A DNA stretch of 64,000 nt from Ochrobactrum teleogrylli (GCF_006376685.1 NZ_VEWL01000001.1:287869-351868); one strand, 5' to 3'. Positions 8,419 to 16,957 are shown, counted from the first letter of the stretch. Notes: generated by a model not told the origin, from the letters alone. Made by a program: numbers and translations.

Positions 8419-9284
8419 GTGTTTCGACAGAAACGCGCAGCTATGACGATATTGCGCAAAGCAAATCGGAGAGTTCCACTGATCTGCCCCGGCTCGGTTC
8501 ACGGCCATGGCTGTCGTTATTTTCCGGCACGCGTGCGATCAGCGCGGCGACGATTGTTGCTCTCATCCTTGTCTGGTGGTTGGCGGCAAGCCTGAAACTG
8601 GTCTCGCCGGTCTTTTTGCCGTCGCCCGCACAGGTTCTGGCCAAGTTTTTCAGCGTGGCGCAAAACGGTTTCGTCGATGCGACGCTGGCGCAGCATCTGA
8701 TCGCGAGTCTTGCCCGCGTTTTTGCGGCGCTGGTCGTTTCGATCGTCATTGCCGTGCCGGTCGGCCTTGCCATTGGCCTTAGTCCCGTCGGGCGGGGTAT
8801 TCTCGACCCCATTCTGGAATTTCTGCGCCCGATCCCGCCACTTGCTTATCTGCCGCTGGTGGTGATCTGGTTCGGCATCGGCGAAACGTCGAAAGTGCTG
8901 GTCATCTTTTTGGCGATGCTGGCGCCGATTGCGCTTTCCACGGCATCCGGCGTGCGCAGCGTTTCGCAGGAGCGTTTGAATGCTGCGCGCGCCTTCGAAG
9001 CAAGTCGTCGGCAACTGGTGCGTTTCGTTGTGCTGCCGCATACGCTGCCCTCGATCTTTACCGGGGTGCGCATTGCGTTGGGCGCAGGCTGGACCACGCT
9101 GGTAGCCGCAGAACTGGTTGCAGCGACCAGAGGCCTTGGTTTCATGATCCAGTCGGCCGCGCAGTTCCTTGTGACCGATGTGGTGATCATGGGCATTATC
9201 GTCATTGCGCTGATCGCTTTTGCGTTTGAACTGTCGCTGCGCAAGCTTGAATCCGTGCTGGTGCCCTGGGCGGGGCGCGATTGA
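8415..9284 (+). CDS. tauC: Taurine ABC transporter permease
   Basis: 289-residue inner-membrane permease of the BPD_transp_1 family. After a hydrophilic N-terminus of about 40 residues come six hydrophobic segments. The EAA loop that contacts TauB is visible as NAARAFEASRRQLVRFVVLPHTLPSIFTGVRIALG (around residues 190-225; EASR replaces the usual EAA-G core). The start overlaps the tauB stop as ATGA. It ends the tauABC unit; 167 bp without a clear terminator separate it from the second sulfonate operon, so read-through into ssuA is possible. Confidence 0.92.
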   Translation: MSVSTETRSYDDIAQSKSESSTDLPRLGSRPWLSLFSGTRAISAATIVALILVWWLAASLKLVSPVFLPSPAQVLAKFFSVAQNGFVDATLAQHLIASLARVFAALVVSIVIAVPVGLAIGLSPVGRGILDPILEFLRPIPPLAYLPLVVIWFGIGETSKVLVIFLAMLAPIALSTASGVRSVSQERLNAARAFEASRRQLVRFVVLPHTLPSIFTGVRIALGAGWTTLVAAELVAATRGLGFMIQSAAQFLVTDVVIMGIIVIALIAFAFELSLRKLESVLVPWAGRD

Positions 9285-9451
9285 GGCAGCAGGCTTTACA
9301 ATATGTCGTGCACTGTCTTGCGCGGCGATAGCGTTCGAGAAGTAAAGAATTTCCCCTGAACCCCGTGAGGTTAGACGTTCGTTCCTGTGGCTGCGCTTAT
9401 TTGTCTCTAACATAAGAACAAGAAGAAGCCGGTGTTTCAGGAGCAGTATTG

Positions 9452-10405
9452 ATGCGCATTACAAGACGTAAATTTGCAGGACTTCTCGCCGGTTCGGCTG
9501 CATTACCATTGATCGGCAGTGTGCCTGCTTTCGCGCAGGAAAAAGTGCTGCGCATCGGTTACCAGAAATACGGCACGCTGGTACTGCTCAAGGCGCGCGG
9601 CATTCTCGAAGAGAAGTTGCAGAAGATCGGTTTTGACGTGCGCTGGACCGAGTTTCCGGCAGGGCCACAGCTTCTCGAAGCGCTGAATGTTGGCGCGGTT
9701 GATTTTGGCACCACCGGCGAAACGCCGCCGATCTTCGCGCAGGCAGCGGGTGCGCCGCTTGTCTATATTGCGCATGAGCCTCCGGCACCGACCGGCGAGG
9801 CCATTCTGGTGCCGAAGGACAGCCCCATCAAGACGGTTGCAGAGCTGAAAGGCAAGAACGTCGCGCTCAACAAGGGTTCGAATGTTCACTACCTTCTGGT
9901 CAAGGCGCTTGAAGATGCAGGCCTTGCCTATACCGACATCAAAACCACCTTCCTGCCACCTGCCGATGCGCGCGCCGCTTTTGAGCGTGGCGCAGTCGAT
10001 GCCTGGGTGATCTGGGATCCTTTTCAGGCCGCAGCGGAAATCGCCATTGAAGCGCGCGAGTTGCGCAACGGCGAAGGGCTTGTGCCCAACCATCAGTTCT
10101 ATCTTGGCGCAAAGCCATTTGTGGATGCGAACCCGCAAGCCATCGATATCGTTATCGATGCGATTGCCGAGATCGATACATGGATCAAGGACAATACGGC
10201 GACGGTCGCGGCAGAACTTGCGCCTTCGGTCGGCATTCCGGAAAATGTCCTTGTCCGTGCCGTTGAGCGTCAGTCCTATGGCGTCAAGCCGCTCGATGCA
10301 GCGGTCATCGCCCAGCAGCAGGAAATTGCAGACACCTTCTTCAAACTCGGCCTCATTCCCAAGGAAATTTCCATTGCCGAGGTGACGCGCAAGGGAGCGG
10401 CTTGA
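9452..10405 (+). CDS. ssuA: Aliphatic sulfonate ABC transporter binding protein
   Basis: 317-residue periplasmic receptor of the SsuA family for alkane sulfonates. Residues 1-29 are a signal peptide with paired arginines (MRITRRKFAGLLAG), cut after AFA. Mature landmarks: LRIGYQKYGTLVLLKARG, EFPAGPQLLEALNVGAVDFG, TGETPPIFAQAAGAPLVYI and AWVIWDPF, all characteristic of SsuA rather than TauA. A TTG directly before the ATG is an alternative start, but ATG at 9452 with CAGGAG upstream fits better. Its stop shares a base with the ssuC start (TGATG). This is the only one of the six binding-protein genes with a visible 3' end that lacks a following hairpin. No ssuD/ssuE monooxygenase is present nearby. 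Confidence 0.92.
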   Translation: MRITRRKFAGLLAGSAALPLIGSVPAFAQEKVLRIGYQKYGTLVLLKARGILEEKLQKIGFDVRWTEFPAGPQLLEALNVGAVDFGTTGETPPIFAQAAGAPLVYIAHEPPAPTGEAILVPKDSPIKTVAELKGKNVALNKGSNVHYLLVKALEDAGLAYTDIKTTFLPPADARAAFERGAVDAWVIWDPFQAAAEIAIEARELRNGEGLVPNHQFYLGAKPFVDANPQAIDIVIDAIAEIDTWIKDNTATVAAELAPSVGIPENVLVRAVERQSYGVKPLDAAVIAQQQEIADTFFKLGLIPKEISIAEVTRKGAA

Positions 10406-11253
10406 TGGCGGATTCAAGCATTTCGGGCATTTCCGGCTTTGCCGGAAAGAGCAGCACAGGCAATGTCCCGCGTTTCAAATCGCTCGGCAAAGTGCTTGCA
10501 CCATGGGCGCTGCCGATTGTTCTTTTGATCGTCTGGGAGATCGCCGCGCGTACCGGCCTGATCACGGCGCGATTGATGCCGGCTCCCAGCACGGTGGCGG
10601 CAGCATTCTGGAAATCGCTACTGGACGGAACGCTGATCTATCATACCTATATTTCCACGCAGCGCGCCTTAATCGGTCTCGTCATCGGTGGTGGCTTGGG
10701 TTTTGTCGCCGGTATCGTCAACGGTCTCTGGAAACCAGCCGAAACGCTGCTCGACAGCACTTTGCAAATGCTGCGCAACATCCCGCATCTGGCGCTTATA
10801 CCGCTCGTCATTCTGTGGTTCGGCATTGACGAAACCGCCAAGATTTTTCTGGTTTCCATTGGCGTTTTCTTTCCGATCTATATCAACACGTTTTACGGCG
10901 TGCGCACCATCGATCCCCAATTGATCGAGATGGCGCATGTCTATGGATTGGATCGGAAGGCGCTGATCCAGCGCATTATCTTGCCGGGTGCACTGCCGTC
11001 GATCCTTGTCGGCCTGCGCTATGCTCTGGGCTTCATGTGGCTGACGCTGATCGTTGCCGAGACCATTTCGGCCACCAGCGGCATTGGCTATATGACCATG
11101 AATGCGCGTGAGTTTCTGATGACCGATGTGGTGTTGCTCGGCATCATCATCTATGCGCTTCTCGGCAAAGTGGCCGACACGGCAACCCGTCTCATCGAAA
11201 AGCGCGTGCTTGTCTGGCATCCGGCCTATCAGCCGGAGAAAGGCAAAAACTGA
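10405..11253 (+). CDS. ssuC: Aliphatic sulfonate ABC transporter permease
   Basis: 282-residue inner-membrane permease, BPD_transp_1 family, the partner of SsuA and SsuB. Hydrophobic segments begin at about residue 30 (WALPIVLLIVWEIAARTG) and continue through MLRNIPHLALIPLVILWFG, a stretch typical of SsuC. The EAA loop is seen at IEMAHVYGLDRKALIQRIILPGALPSILVGLRYALG. Start and stop both sit in TGATG overlaps with ssuA and ssuB, so the three genes are tightly coupled. The gene order A-C-B matches ssu loci and differs from the A-B-C of the tau operon just upstream. Confidence 0.92.
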   Translation: MADSSISGISGFAGKSSTGNVPRFKSLGKVLAPWALPIVLLIVWEIAARTGLITARLMPAPSTVAAAFWKSLLDGTLIYHTYISTQRALIGLVIGGGLGFVAGIVNGLWKPAETLLDSTLQMLRNIPHLALIPLVILWFGIDETAKIFLVSIGVFFPIYINTFYGVRTIDPQLIEMAHVYGLDRKALIQRIILPGALPSILVGLRYALGFMWLTLIVAETISATSGIGYMTMNAREFLMTDVVLLGIIIYALLGKVADTATRLIEKRVLVWHPAYQPEKGKN

Positions 11254-12020
11254 TGGCTGCGGTTCAGGACACATATGATGTCGCAACGACCGCTCGCGGT
11301 GCGGAAGTGGATGGTGGATTGCCCATTTCGCTTTCCCGTGTCGACCGTACCTTCGGTAGCCTCAAGGTTCTGCGGCACTTCAATCTGGAGGTGCCGTCCG
11401 GGCAGTTTCTGGCCGTTGTCGGGCGCTCTGGCGGTGGCAAGTCGACGCTTCTGCGCCTGATTTCGGGGCTCGACCTGCCCGATGGCGGGCGCGTTACGGT
11501 GGGTGGAGAAGCGCTGACTGGCATCAGCCCATCGGTGCGTCTGCTGTTTCAGGAAGCACGGCTGGTGCCGTGGCAGCGCGTGACCGACAATGTCGGCATA
11601 GCGCGTGGCGAAAACTGGCGCGAGGCCGCACTCTCCGTCCTGTCGGATGTGGGGCTTGAAGGGCGCGGCAATGACTGGCCTTCCGTCCTGTCCGGCGGCC
11701 AGCGGCAGCGTGTGGCGTTGGCGAGGGCGCTGGTCAGCGATCCGAAAATCCTGCTTTTGGACGAGCCTTTTGGCGCGCTCGATGCGTTGACGCGTATCGA
11801 GATGCACCGCCTTCTGGAACGCATCTGGACGAAGCGTGGCTTTACGACGGTCCTGATCACCCACGATGTGGCCGAAGCTGTCGCACTCGCTGATCGGGTC
11901 ATCGTTTTGCGCGAGGGGTCGATTGCGCTCGATATCGACATTGATCTGGAGCGCCCGCGCCGCGAACTTGCCGATGCCCGCGCGATTGACCTGCAGAAGC
12001 GGATTCTGGACGCGGTGTAA
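11253..12020 (+). CDS. ssuB: Aliphatic sulfonate ABC transporter ATPase
   Basis: 255-residue ATP-binding subunit. A 25-residue hydrophilic extension precedes the nucleotide-binding domain. Walker A GRSGGGKS lies at residues 57-64, the Q-loop reads FQEARLVPW as in SsuB proteins, the signature is LSGGQRQRVALARAL, Walker B is LLLDEPFGALDALT, and the H-loop is LITHDVAEAV. The start codon overlaps the ssuC stop (TGATG). The last base of its stop codon is the first base of the 143-bp palindromic repeat, which may end the transcript. Confidence 0.92.
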   Translation: MAAVQDTYDVATTARGAEVDGGLPISLSRVDRTFGSLKVLRHFNLEVPSGQFLAVVGRSGGGKSTLLRLISGLDLPDGGRVTVGGEALTGISPSVRLLFQEARLVPWQRVTDNVGIARGENWREAALSVLSDVGLEGRGNDWPSVLSGGQRQRVALARALVSDPKILLLDEPFGALDALTRIEMHRLLERIWTKRGFTTVLITHDVAEAVALADRVIVLREGSIALDIDIDLERPRRELADARAIDLQKRILDAV

Positions 12021-12162
12021 GAGCCTGTTCCAAAAGTCGCCCTGTGCGGCTGCAAATGGCAATTTTCTACGTTCCGGTGCTCACGTACCTTAAGTACGCT
12101 CCGCTCCGGTACACGAAAATCACCATTTTCACACACACATGCTGCTTTTTGGTTCAGGCTCT
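12020..12162. repeat. 143-bp imperfect palindromic repeat element
   Basis: The outer arms AGAGCCTGTTCCAAAA (12020-12035) and TTTTGGTTCAGGCTCT (12147-12162) are inverted copies with two mismatches, and similarity continues inward over nearly the whole element (for example AAATGGCAATTTTC against GAAAATCACCATTT, and CCGGTGCTCACGTACC against GTACGCTCCGCTCCGG), meeting at CCTTAAGTACG near 12091. RNA from it could fold into one long rod. It starts in the ssuB stop codon and ends 75 bp before the gntR promoter. It looks like a member of a dispersed family; I see no second copy in this window. Confidence 0.8.
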
Positions 12163-12236
12163 AAGCGATCCCCCAAAAACACGATATGAAAAACGCTGCG
12201 ATCTGAATTGATCGCGGCGCGAACCCGTGCCCGCCC

Positions 12237-12290
12237 TTGACAGCCATTGCGATATCGATAAATTCCAACTGGACTAGTGGAAAGACCAGT
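12237..12290 (+). promoter_or_regulatory. Candidate promoter and operator of the gntR/tetronate operon
   Basis: TTGACA (12237-12242), 16-bp spacer, TAAATT (12259-12264) make a good sigma-70 promoter. Just downstream, ACTGG (12268-12272) and CCAGT (12286-12290) are inverted around an 13-bp centre, followed by further GTCAGT-type half sites up to 12298, a layout suited to autorepression by the GntR protein. A second inverted pair GCGATC/GATCGC at about 12199-12216 lies upstream. Assignments are by eye. Confidence 0.5.
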
Positions 12291-12308
12291 GGGTCAGTGG
12301 GAGCAGCG

Positions 12309-13064
12309 TTGATCGTCGCACATAATCTTCTGCTCGATAAGAACACGGGGCTGGGGCGAAACCTGGAGCGGCGTACCATCAAGGATGTGATCGCCGACAA
12401 GATCGCAGCGCTTATTGCGTCCGGTTTGCTGGCGGTGGGCGATGAGCTGCCGGGCGAACGCGAATTGTCCGCAGCGCTTTCGGTCAGTCGCCAGACGGTG
12501 CGCAGCGCCATCCAGACGCTTGCGGCGCGCGGTGTGTTGGAAGTTTCGCACGGATCGCGCACGCGCGTCGCCAAAGCCGATCTTACCGGTATGGCGGTCG
12601 GAATAACATCAAGGCTCAATGTCGATCTCTACGATGTCCATGCCGTACATGCGGCGAGACTGCTGGTCGAGCAGCAGATCGTCGGCGATGCCGCCGAGCG
12701 CATTTCCGACGAAGCGCTGGATATCTTGCGTCGCTCGCTCAAGGCGCAGATCGATTGCCTGAATGATCCGGTTCGTTTCCTGATCTGCGACCGCGAGTTT
12801 CACGTCACTATCTATCGCGAATGCGGAAACCCGCTGCTCGCCGATATTGTCACCGATCTCTACACCTATATGCTGGAGCATCGCCGCCGCGCCGTTGCGC
12901 AGCCGGGCGCAATTGATGGCAGTTTTTCCGACCATCAGGCGATCTTGCAGGCGCTTGAAAAGCGCGACCGCGAGGCGGCGATGGCGGCCTTCGCCGCGCA
13001 TGAAGAACGCATTTATGTTTCAACCAAGAACTTGCTTGCCAAGGTGCGCGACAAGCGCGGCTGA
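12309..13064 (+). CDS. GntR-family (FCD-type) regulator of the tetronate genes
   Basis: 251-residue repressor of the FadR/FCD branch. A winged helix-turn-helix spans about residues 20-85 (IADKIAALIASGLLAVGDELPGERELS then SVSRQTVRSAIQTLAARGVLE), and an all-helical FCD ligand domain follows, with the Asp/His metal-site pattern DREFHVTIYRECGNP near residue 160 and FSDHQAILQALEKRD near 205. The start is taken as TTG 12309, which has GGGAGC upstream. The longer frame back to TTG 12237 is rejected because that TTG is the -35 box. It is the first gene of the operon and probably represses it until a tetronate or pathway intermediate binds (inference). Confidence 0.85.
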   Translation: MIVAHNLLLDKNTGLGRNLERRTIKDVIADKIAALIASGLLAVGDELPGERELSAALSVSRQTVRSAIQTLAARGVLEVSHGSRTRVAKADLTGMAVGITSRLNVDLYDVHAVHAARLLVEQQIVGDAAERISDEALDILRRSLKAQIDCLNDPVRFLICDREFHVTIYRECGNPLLADIVTDLYTYMLEHRRRAVAQPGAIDGSFSDHQAILQALEKRDREAAMAAFAAHEERIYVSTKNLLAKVRDKRG

Positions 13065-13111
13065 GGGAGTTGGATGCGGTCAGCATCCGTGAATGGGAAA
13101 GGCGAAATCGC

Positions 13112-14092
13112 ATGCATGTTTTGATTATCGGCGCAGCAGGAATGGTTGGCCGCAAGCTTTCCGAAGCAATCGCCCGTGATGGCGGCATTGACGGAAAGCC
13201 CGTCGAGCAGTTGACGCTGGTGGATGTGGTCGCGCCGACCCCGCCGGAGGGCTTTACTGGTACGGTCCATGCGAGCGCGGGGGATATTTCTGATCCAGCC
13301 GTCACACGCGCGCTCATTGCCACGCGACCGGATATTATCTTTCATCTGGCGGCCATCGTTTCCGGTGAAGCGGAACTTGATTTCGACAAAGGCTATGCGA
13401 TCAATCTCGACGGCACGCGCTATCTCCTTGAAGCGATCCGCAAAGAAGGCGAAAAGGCGCCCTACAAACCGCGTGTTGTTTTCACCTCGTCCATTGCCGT
13501 GTTCGGCGCGCCATTCCCGGAAAAGATCGACGACGAGTTTTTCCTGACGCCGCGCACCAGCTATGGCGCGCAAAAGGCAATCGGCGAACTGCTGCTGGCA
13601 GACTATGCCCGCAAAGGCTTTCTGGATGGGATCGGCATTCGCCTGCCCACCGTCTGCATTCGTCCCGGCAAGCCAAACAAGGCGGCATCGGGCTTCTTCT
13701 CCAATATTCTGCGCGAACCGCTGGTCGGACAGGAAGCGATCCTGCCGGTCGATGAATCGGTACGCCATTGGCATGTGAGCCCGCGCCGGGCGGTTGGCTT
13801 CCTGCTTCATGCCGCGACTATCGATCTGGCTAAAGTCGGGCATCGTTGCATCCTCAATATGCCGGGTTTGTCTGCCACCGTTGGAGAACAAATTGAAGCA
13901 TTGCGCCGTGTCGCTGGCGACAAGGCCGTGGCGCTTATCCGCCGGGAGTCCGACCCGCTGATTGAAGGCATCGTCGCCGGTTGGGCGCAGGACTTCGATG
14001 CGAGCCGCGCCATCGCTCTTGGTTTTGTCGGTGACAAATCCTTCGATGAAATCATCCGTATCCATATCGAGGATGAACTTGAGAAGGCCTGA
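13112..14092 (+). CDS. denD: D-erythronate dehydrogenase (NAD-dependent epimerase/dehydratase family)
   Basis: 326-residue extended short-chain dehydrogenase. The Rossmann motif GAAGMVGRKL is at residues 7-16, a conserved NAD-binding Asp ends beta-2 (TLVDVV), and the catalytic pair is in SYGAQK (Tyr and Lys three apart). The pattern RLPTVCIRPGKPNKAASGFFSNI is characteristic of the DenD group. By homology with the characterised tetronate pathway it oxidises D-erythronate at C2 or C3, giving the 2-oxo-tetronate that OtnI isomerises. It lies between gntR and ltnD. ATG 13112 is chosen: GGGAAAGG lies upstream, and the protein starts directly at beta-1. Substrate assignment depends on the neighbours. 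Confidence 0.85.
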   Translation: MHVLIIGAAGMVGRKLSEAIARDGGIDGKPVEQLTLVDVVAPTPPEGFTGTVHASAGDISDPAVTRALIATRPDIIFHLAAIVSGEAELDFDKGYAINLDGTRYLLEAIRKEGEKAPYKPRVVFTSSIAVFGAPFPEKIDDEFFLTPRTSYGAQKAIGELLLADYARKGFLDGIGIRLPTVCIRPGKPNKAASGFFSNILREPLVGQEAILPVDESVRHWHVSPRRAVGFLLHAATIDLAKVGHRCILNMPGLSATVGEQIEALRRVAGDKAVALIRRESDPLIEGIVAGWAQDFDASRAIALGFVGDKSFDEIIRIHIEDELEKA

Positions 14093-14125
14093 TCGGCAAG
14101 GCAACTGAAATAAAGGGAGGTTCGC

Positions 14126-15031
14126 ATGGCGCCGGGCAAAACGGCAACCGTGATTGGTCTTGGCTCGATGGGGTGGGGCGCAGCCCTGTCCCTGCTGCGC
14201 GCGGGCTTTCACGTCAAGGGCGTGGATATTCGTGACGAAGTGCTGAAGCGGTTCGCGGCGGAAGGCGGCGAGGCTTTTTCCGCACCTGCCGATGCGGGCA
14301 CAAGTGATGTTGTCTTTGTCTTCGTGGTCAATTCCGATCAGGCCATGGAAGTGCTGTTTGGCCCAAAAGGAGCGGTGCAGACCGCCGCGCCCGGCACGGT
14401 ATTTCTTCTATGCGTGACAATGGCGCCAAGCGTGACGGTCGAGATCGCTGCCAAGCTTGAAGCTGCGGGAATGGCGGTTATCGATGCACCGGTTTCTGGC
14501 GGTTTTCAAAAGGCGCTGACCGGCGAAATAACGGTCATGGGTTCCGGCGCGGATGCAGCTTTCGCGAAAGCCGCCCCGGCTCTGGACGCCGTTGCGGCCA
14601 AAGTGTTCCGGCTTGGGGAAGAGTTCGGCCTTGGCTCAAAAGTCAAGATGATCAATCAGTTGCTGGCAGGTGTTCACATCGCCGCTGCCGCTGAAGCGCT
14701 GACGCTCGCCGCCAAAGTGGGTCTCGACTTGCAGACGGTATTTGATGTCATCCGCGTTTCTGCTGGTTCGTCCTGGATGTTCGAAAATCGCGGGCCGCAT
14801 ATCGTTGATGGTGATTATACGCCGCGTTCTGCGGTCAATATTTTCGTCAAGGATATGGGGATTGTGGCTGGCGAAGCGTCTGATGCAGGCGGCTCCACGC
14901 CGCTTAGCGAAGCCGCGCTGGCCTTGTTCAAACAAGCATCCGAGGCCGGTTTCGGCCTCGAAGACGATGCCGCCGTTGCCAAGATTTTGGCCGCGCGCAG
15001 CGGCATTGCCCTGCCGGGCATGGAGAAATAA
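14126..15031 (+). CDS. ltnD: L-threonate dehydrogenase (beta-hydroxyacid dehydrogenase family)
   Basis: 301-residue 3-hydroxyisobutyrate-dehydrogenase-like enzyme. The nucleotide motif GLGSMGWGAALSLL begins at residue 12, the substrate-binding motif APVSGGFQKA lies near residue 125, and the catalytic lysine is in KVKMINQLLAG at about residue 171. In the known pathway LtnD oxidises L-threonate to 2-oxo-tetronate with NAD+. The ribosome site is a strong AAAGGGAGG. It ends 3 bp before otnK, so coupling is likely. Having both denD and ltnD suggests the operon takes in both D-erythronate and L-threonate. Confidence 0.88.
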   Translation: MAPGKTATVIGLGSMGWGAALSLLRAGFHVKGVDIRDEVLKRFAAEGGEAFSAPADAGTSDVVFVFVVNSDQAMEVLFGPKGAVQTAAPGTVFLLCVTMAPSVTVEIAAKLEAAGMAVIDAPVSGGFQKALTGEITVMGSGADAAFAKAAPALDAVAAKVFRLGEEFGLGSKVKMINQLLAGVHIAAAAEALTLAAKVGLDLQTVFDVIRVSAGSSWMFENRGPHIVDGDYTPRSAVNIFVKDMGIVAGEASDAGGSTPLSEAALALFKQASEAGFGLEDDAAVAKILAARSGIALPGMEK

Positions 15032-15034
15032 TCG

Positions 15035-16309
15035 ATGGCTATCGTATTGGGCGCCATTGCCGATGACTTCACCGGAGCCACGGACCTTGCCGGACTATTG
15101 GCCCGCAGCGGCTATCCGGTTTCGCTGCGCTTCGGATTGCCCAGTGAAACTGACGCGGCGGAAACGACAGCGCCGTTCGAAATCATCGCGCTGAAATGCC
15201 GGACAGTTCCCGTTGATGAGGCCGTCGCTCAGGTGCGCGCGGCATATGCGTGGCTGAAAGCTGCCGGTGCGCAGCGGTTCTACTGGAAATATTGCTCGAC
15301 TTTTGACAGCACTGCCGAGGGCAATATTGGGCCGGTCGCCGAAGCTTTGATGGCTGATATTGGCACGTCGCAGACGATCTATTGTCCGGCTTTTCCTGAA
15401 AACGGCCGCAGCATTTTCATGGGGCATCTTTTTGTCGGTGAACAGCCGCTGGACGAAAGCCCGATGAAGGATCATCCGCTGACGCCGATGCGGGATTCCA
15501 GCTTGGTGCGTTTGCTGCAACCGCAGGTCAAAGGCAAGGTCGGATTGGCCAATCGCCTCATTGTGGCACGCGGTGCTGATGCCTTGAAGGCGCAGTTCGC
15601 GGCACTGGCTAGCCAGGGCGTGGCGCACGTTGTTGTCGATGCGGTTGCCGATGAGGACCTCGGAACCATTGCCGAGGCTACGCTTAATCTGCCCTTGCTC
15701 ACCGGGGGTAGCGCGCTTGCCATGCCCTTGCCGCGCCTCTTGGCTGAGGCAGGGCAGTTGCAGCAAGACAGGCAAGAGGCGCAGGAACCTGCCGTTGGTG
15801 AAGGCCAAATCGTGCTTTCCGGCAGTTGTTCGGCGATGACACTCAAACAGGTTGCGCATTATGCGCAAAGAGCCGCGAGCTACCGGCTCGACCCGCTGGA
15901 ACTGGCGGAACATGGCGCTGGCGAGGCTTTCGCGTGGCTCCGGCAGCGCTCATTGAATGAACCGAAGCTGATCTATGCCAGCGCAGAACCCGCATCGGTC
16001 CGCGCGGCGCAGGAAAAGCTTGGCGTGGAGCGGGCAGGCCAGATTGTCGAAGAGGCTCTTGCCGCTCTGGCGCGCGAGGCTTTCAGTCTTGGCATTCGTC
16101 GTTTCGTGGTGGCGGGTGGTGAAACATCCGGCGCAGTGGCGCAGGCGCTTGGCGTCTCGCGCGTGATGGTCGGCAGGGAAATCGCCCCCGGTGTTCCGTG
16201 GACCTTTGCCACGATCAAGGGCGAGACAGCGGCGCTGGCGCTCAAATCAGGTAATTTCGGTTCCGAGAGCTTTTTTGAAACGGCGCTGCGCAAGCTGGAG
16301 GTCGCATGA
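15035..16309 (+). CDS. otnK: 3-oxo-tetronate kinase (DUF1537 family)
   Basis: 424-residue kinase of the four-carbon acid sugar kinase family. The N-terminal domain opens with the family hallmark AIADDFTGATDLAGLLARSG, and the C-terminal nucleotide-binding domain has LSGSCSAMTLKQ and the ATP-binding GGETSGAVAQALGV. It phosphorylates the 3-oxo-tetronate made by OtnI, giving the 4-phosphate that OtnC decarboxylates. It begins 3 bp after ltnD and overlaps otnC by four bases (ATGA). Length and motifs are normal for the family. Confidence 0.92.
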   Translation: MAIVLGAIADDFTGATDLAGLLARSGYPVSLRFGLPSETDAAETTAPFEIIALKCRTVPVDEAVAQVRAAYAWLKAAGAQRFYWKYCSTFDSTAEGNIGPVAEALMADIGTSQTIYCPAFPENGRSIFMGHLFVGEQPLDESPMKDHPLTPMRDSSLVRLLQPQVKGKVGLANRLIVARGADALKAQFAALASQGVAHVVVDAVADEDLGTIAEATLNLPLLTGGSALAMPLPRLLAEAGQLQQDRQEAQEPAVGEGQIVLSGSCSAMTLKQVAHYAQRAASYRLDPLELAEHGAGEAFAWLRQRSLNEPKLIYASAEPASVRAAQEKLGVERAGQIVEEALAALAREAFSLGIRRFVVAGGETSGAVAQALGVSRVMVGREIAPGVPWTFATIKGETAALALKSGNFGSESFFETALRKLEVA

Positions 16310-16956
16310 GCGAAGAAGCGCGGCTACGCGAAAGCATATGCCTGATGGCGAAATCCATGTTCGACCGAGGGCTGACCGGCGGTTCGTCGGGCAATATTTC
16401 AGCCCGCTTGTCAGACGGGCGGTTGCTCGTCACCCCGACCGGCAGTTCTTTCGGCAATCTCGATCCGGCAAGGCTGGCCTTGTTCGACAGCGAAGGCAAA
16501 TTTGTCGGCGGCGACAAGCCGACCAAGGAAATGCCGCTGCACGCTGCATTTTACGAAACGCGGGCAGCCAAAACGGGCGCTGTGGTGCATCTGCATTCCT
16601 GCCATTCCGTCGCGCTGTCCATGCTGCCGGATGTGGACCCGGACAATATGCTTCCGCCGCTGACCGCCTATTCGATTATGAAACTCGGTAAGGTAAAGCT
16701 GCTGCCCTATTTCATCCCCGGCGATCCCGCGATGGGCGATGCGATTCGTGGTCTGGCAGGCAAGCGAAGCGCCGTAATGCTGGCTAATCACGGTCCGGTC
16801 GTTGCCGCCAAGGATCTGGAAGCGGCGGTCTATGCCGTTGAAGAGCTTGAGGAAACCGCGAAGCTCGCCATACTCACGCGCGGTTTGAAACCGAACATGC
16901 TGACGGAGGCGCAAATTCGCCAGATCGTCGATAAATTTGATGTGGAGTGGGATTGA
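16306..16956 (+). CDS. otnC: 3-oxo-tetronate 4-phosphate decarboxylase (class II aldolase fold)
   Basis: 216-residue metal-dependent enzyme of the aldolase class II/adducin family. Visible are GLTGGSSGNISARLSDG, TPTGSSFGNL, the catalytic glutamate in TKEMPLH, zinc ligands in VVHLHSCHSVALSM, and a late histidine in LANHGPVVAA. It removes CO2 from 3-oxo-tetronate 4-phosphate to give dihydroxyacetone phosphate, the last step of the pathway. It starts in an ATGA overlap with otnK; the GGAGTGGG at its own 3' end serves as ribosome site for otnI. Confidence 0.92.
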   Translation: MSEEARLRESICLMAKSMFDRGLTGGSSGNISARLSDGRLLVTPTGSSFGNLDPARLALFDSEGKFVGGDKPTKEMPLHAAFYETRAAKTGAVVHLHSCHSVALSMLPDVDPDNMLPPLTAYSIMKLGKVKLLPYFIPGDPAMGDAIRGLAGKRSAVMLANHGPVVAAKDLEAAVYAVEELEETAKLAILTRGLKPNMLTEAQIRQIVDKFDVEWD

Positions 16957-16957
16957 T

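Noticed and set aside
9285..9451. Riboswitch upstream of ssuA
   Set aside because: I looked for a SAM-II-like or other known pattern in the 167 bp and found none.
12237..12308. 24-codon N-terminal extension of the GntR protein
   Set aside because: Its TTG start is the -35 box TTGACA of the likely promoter.
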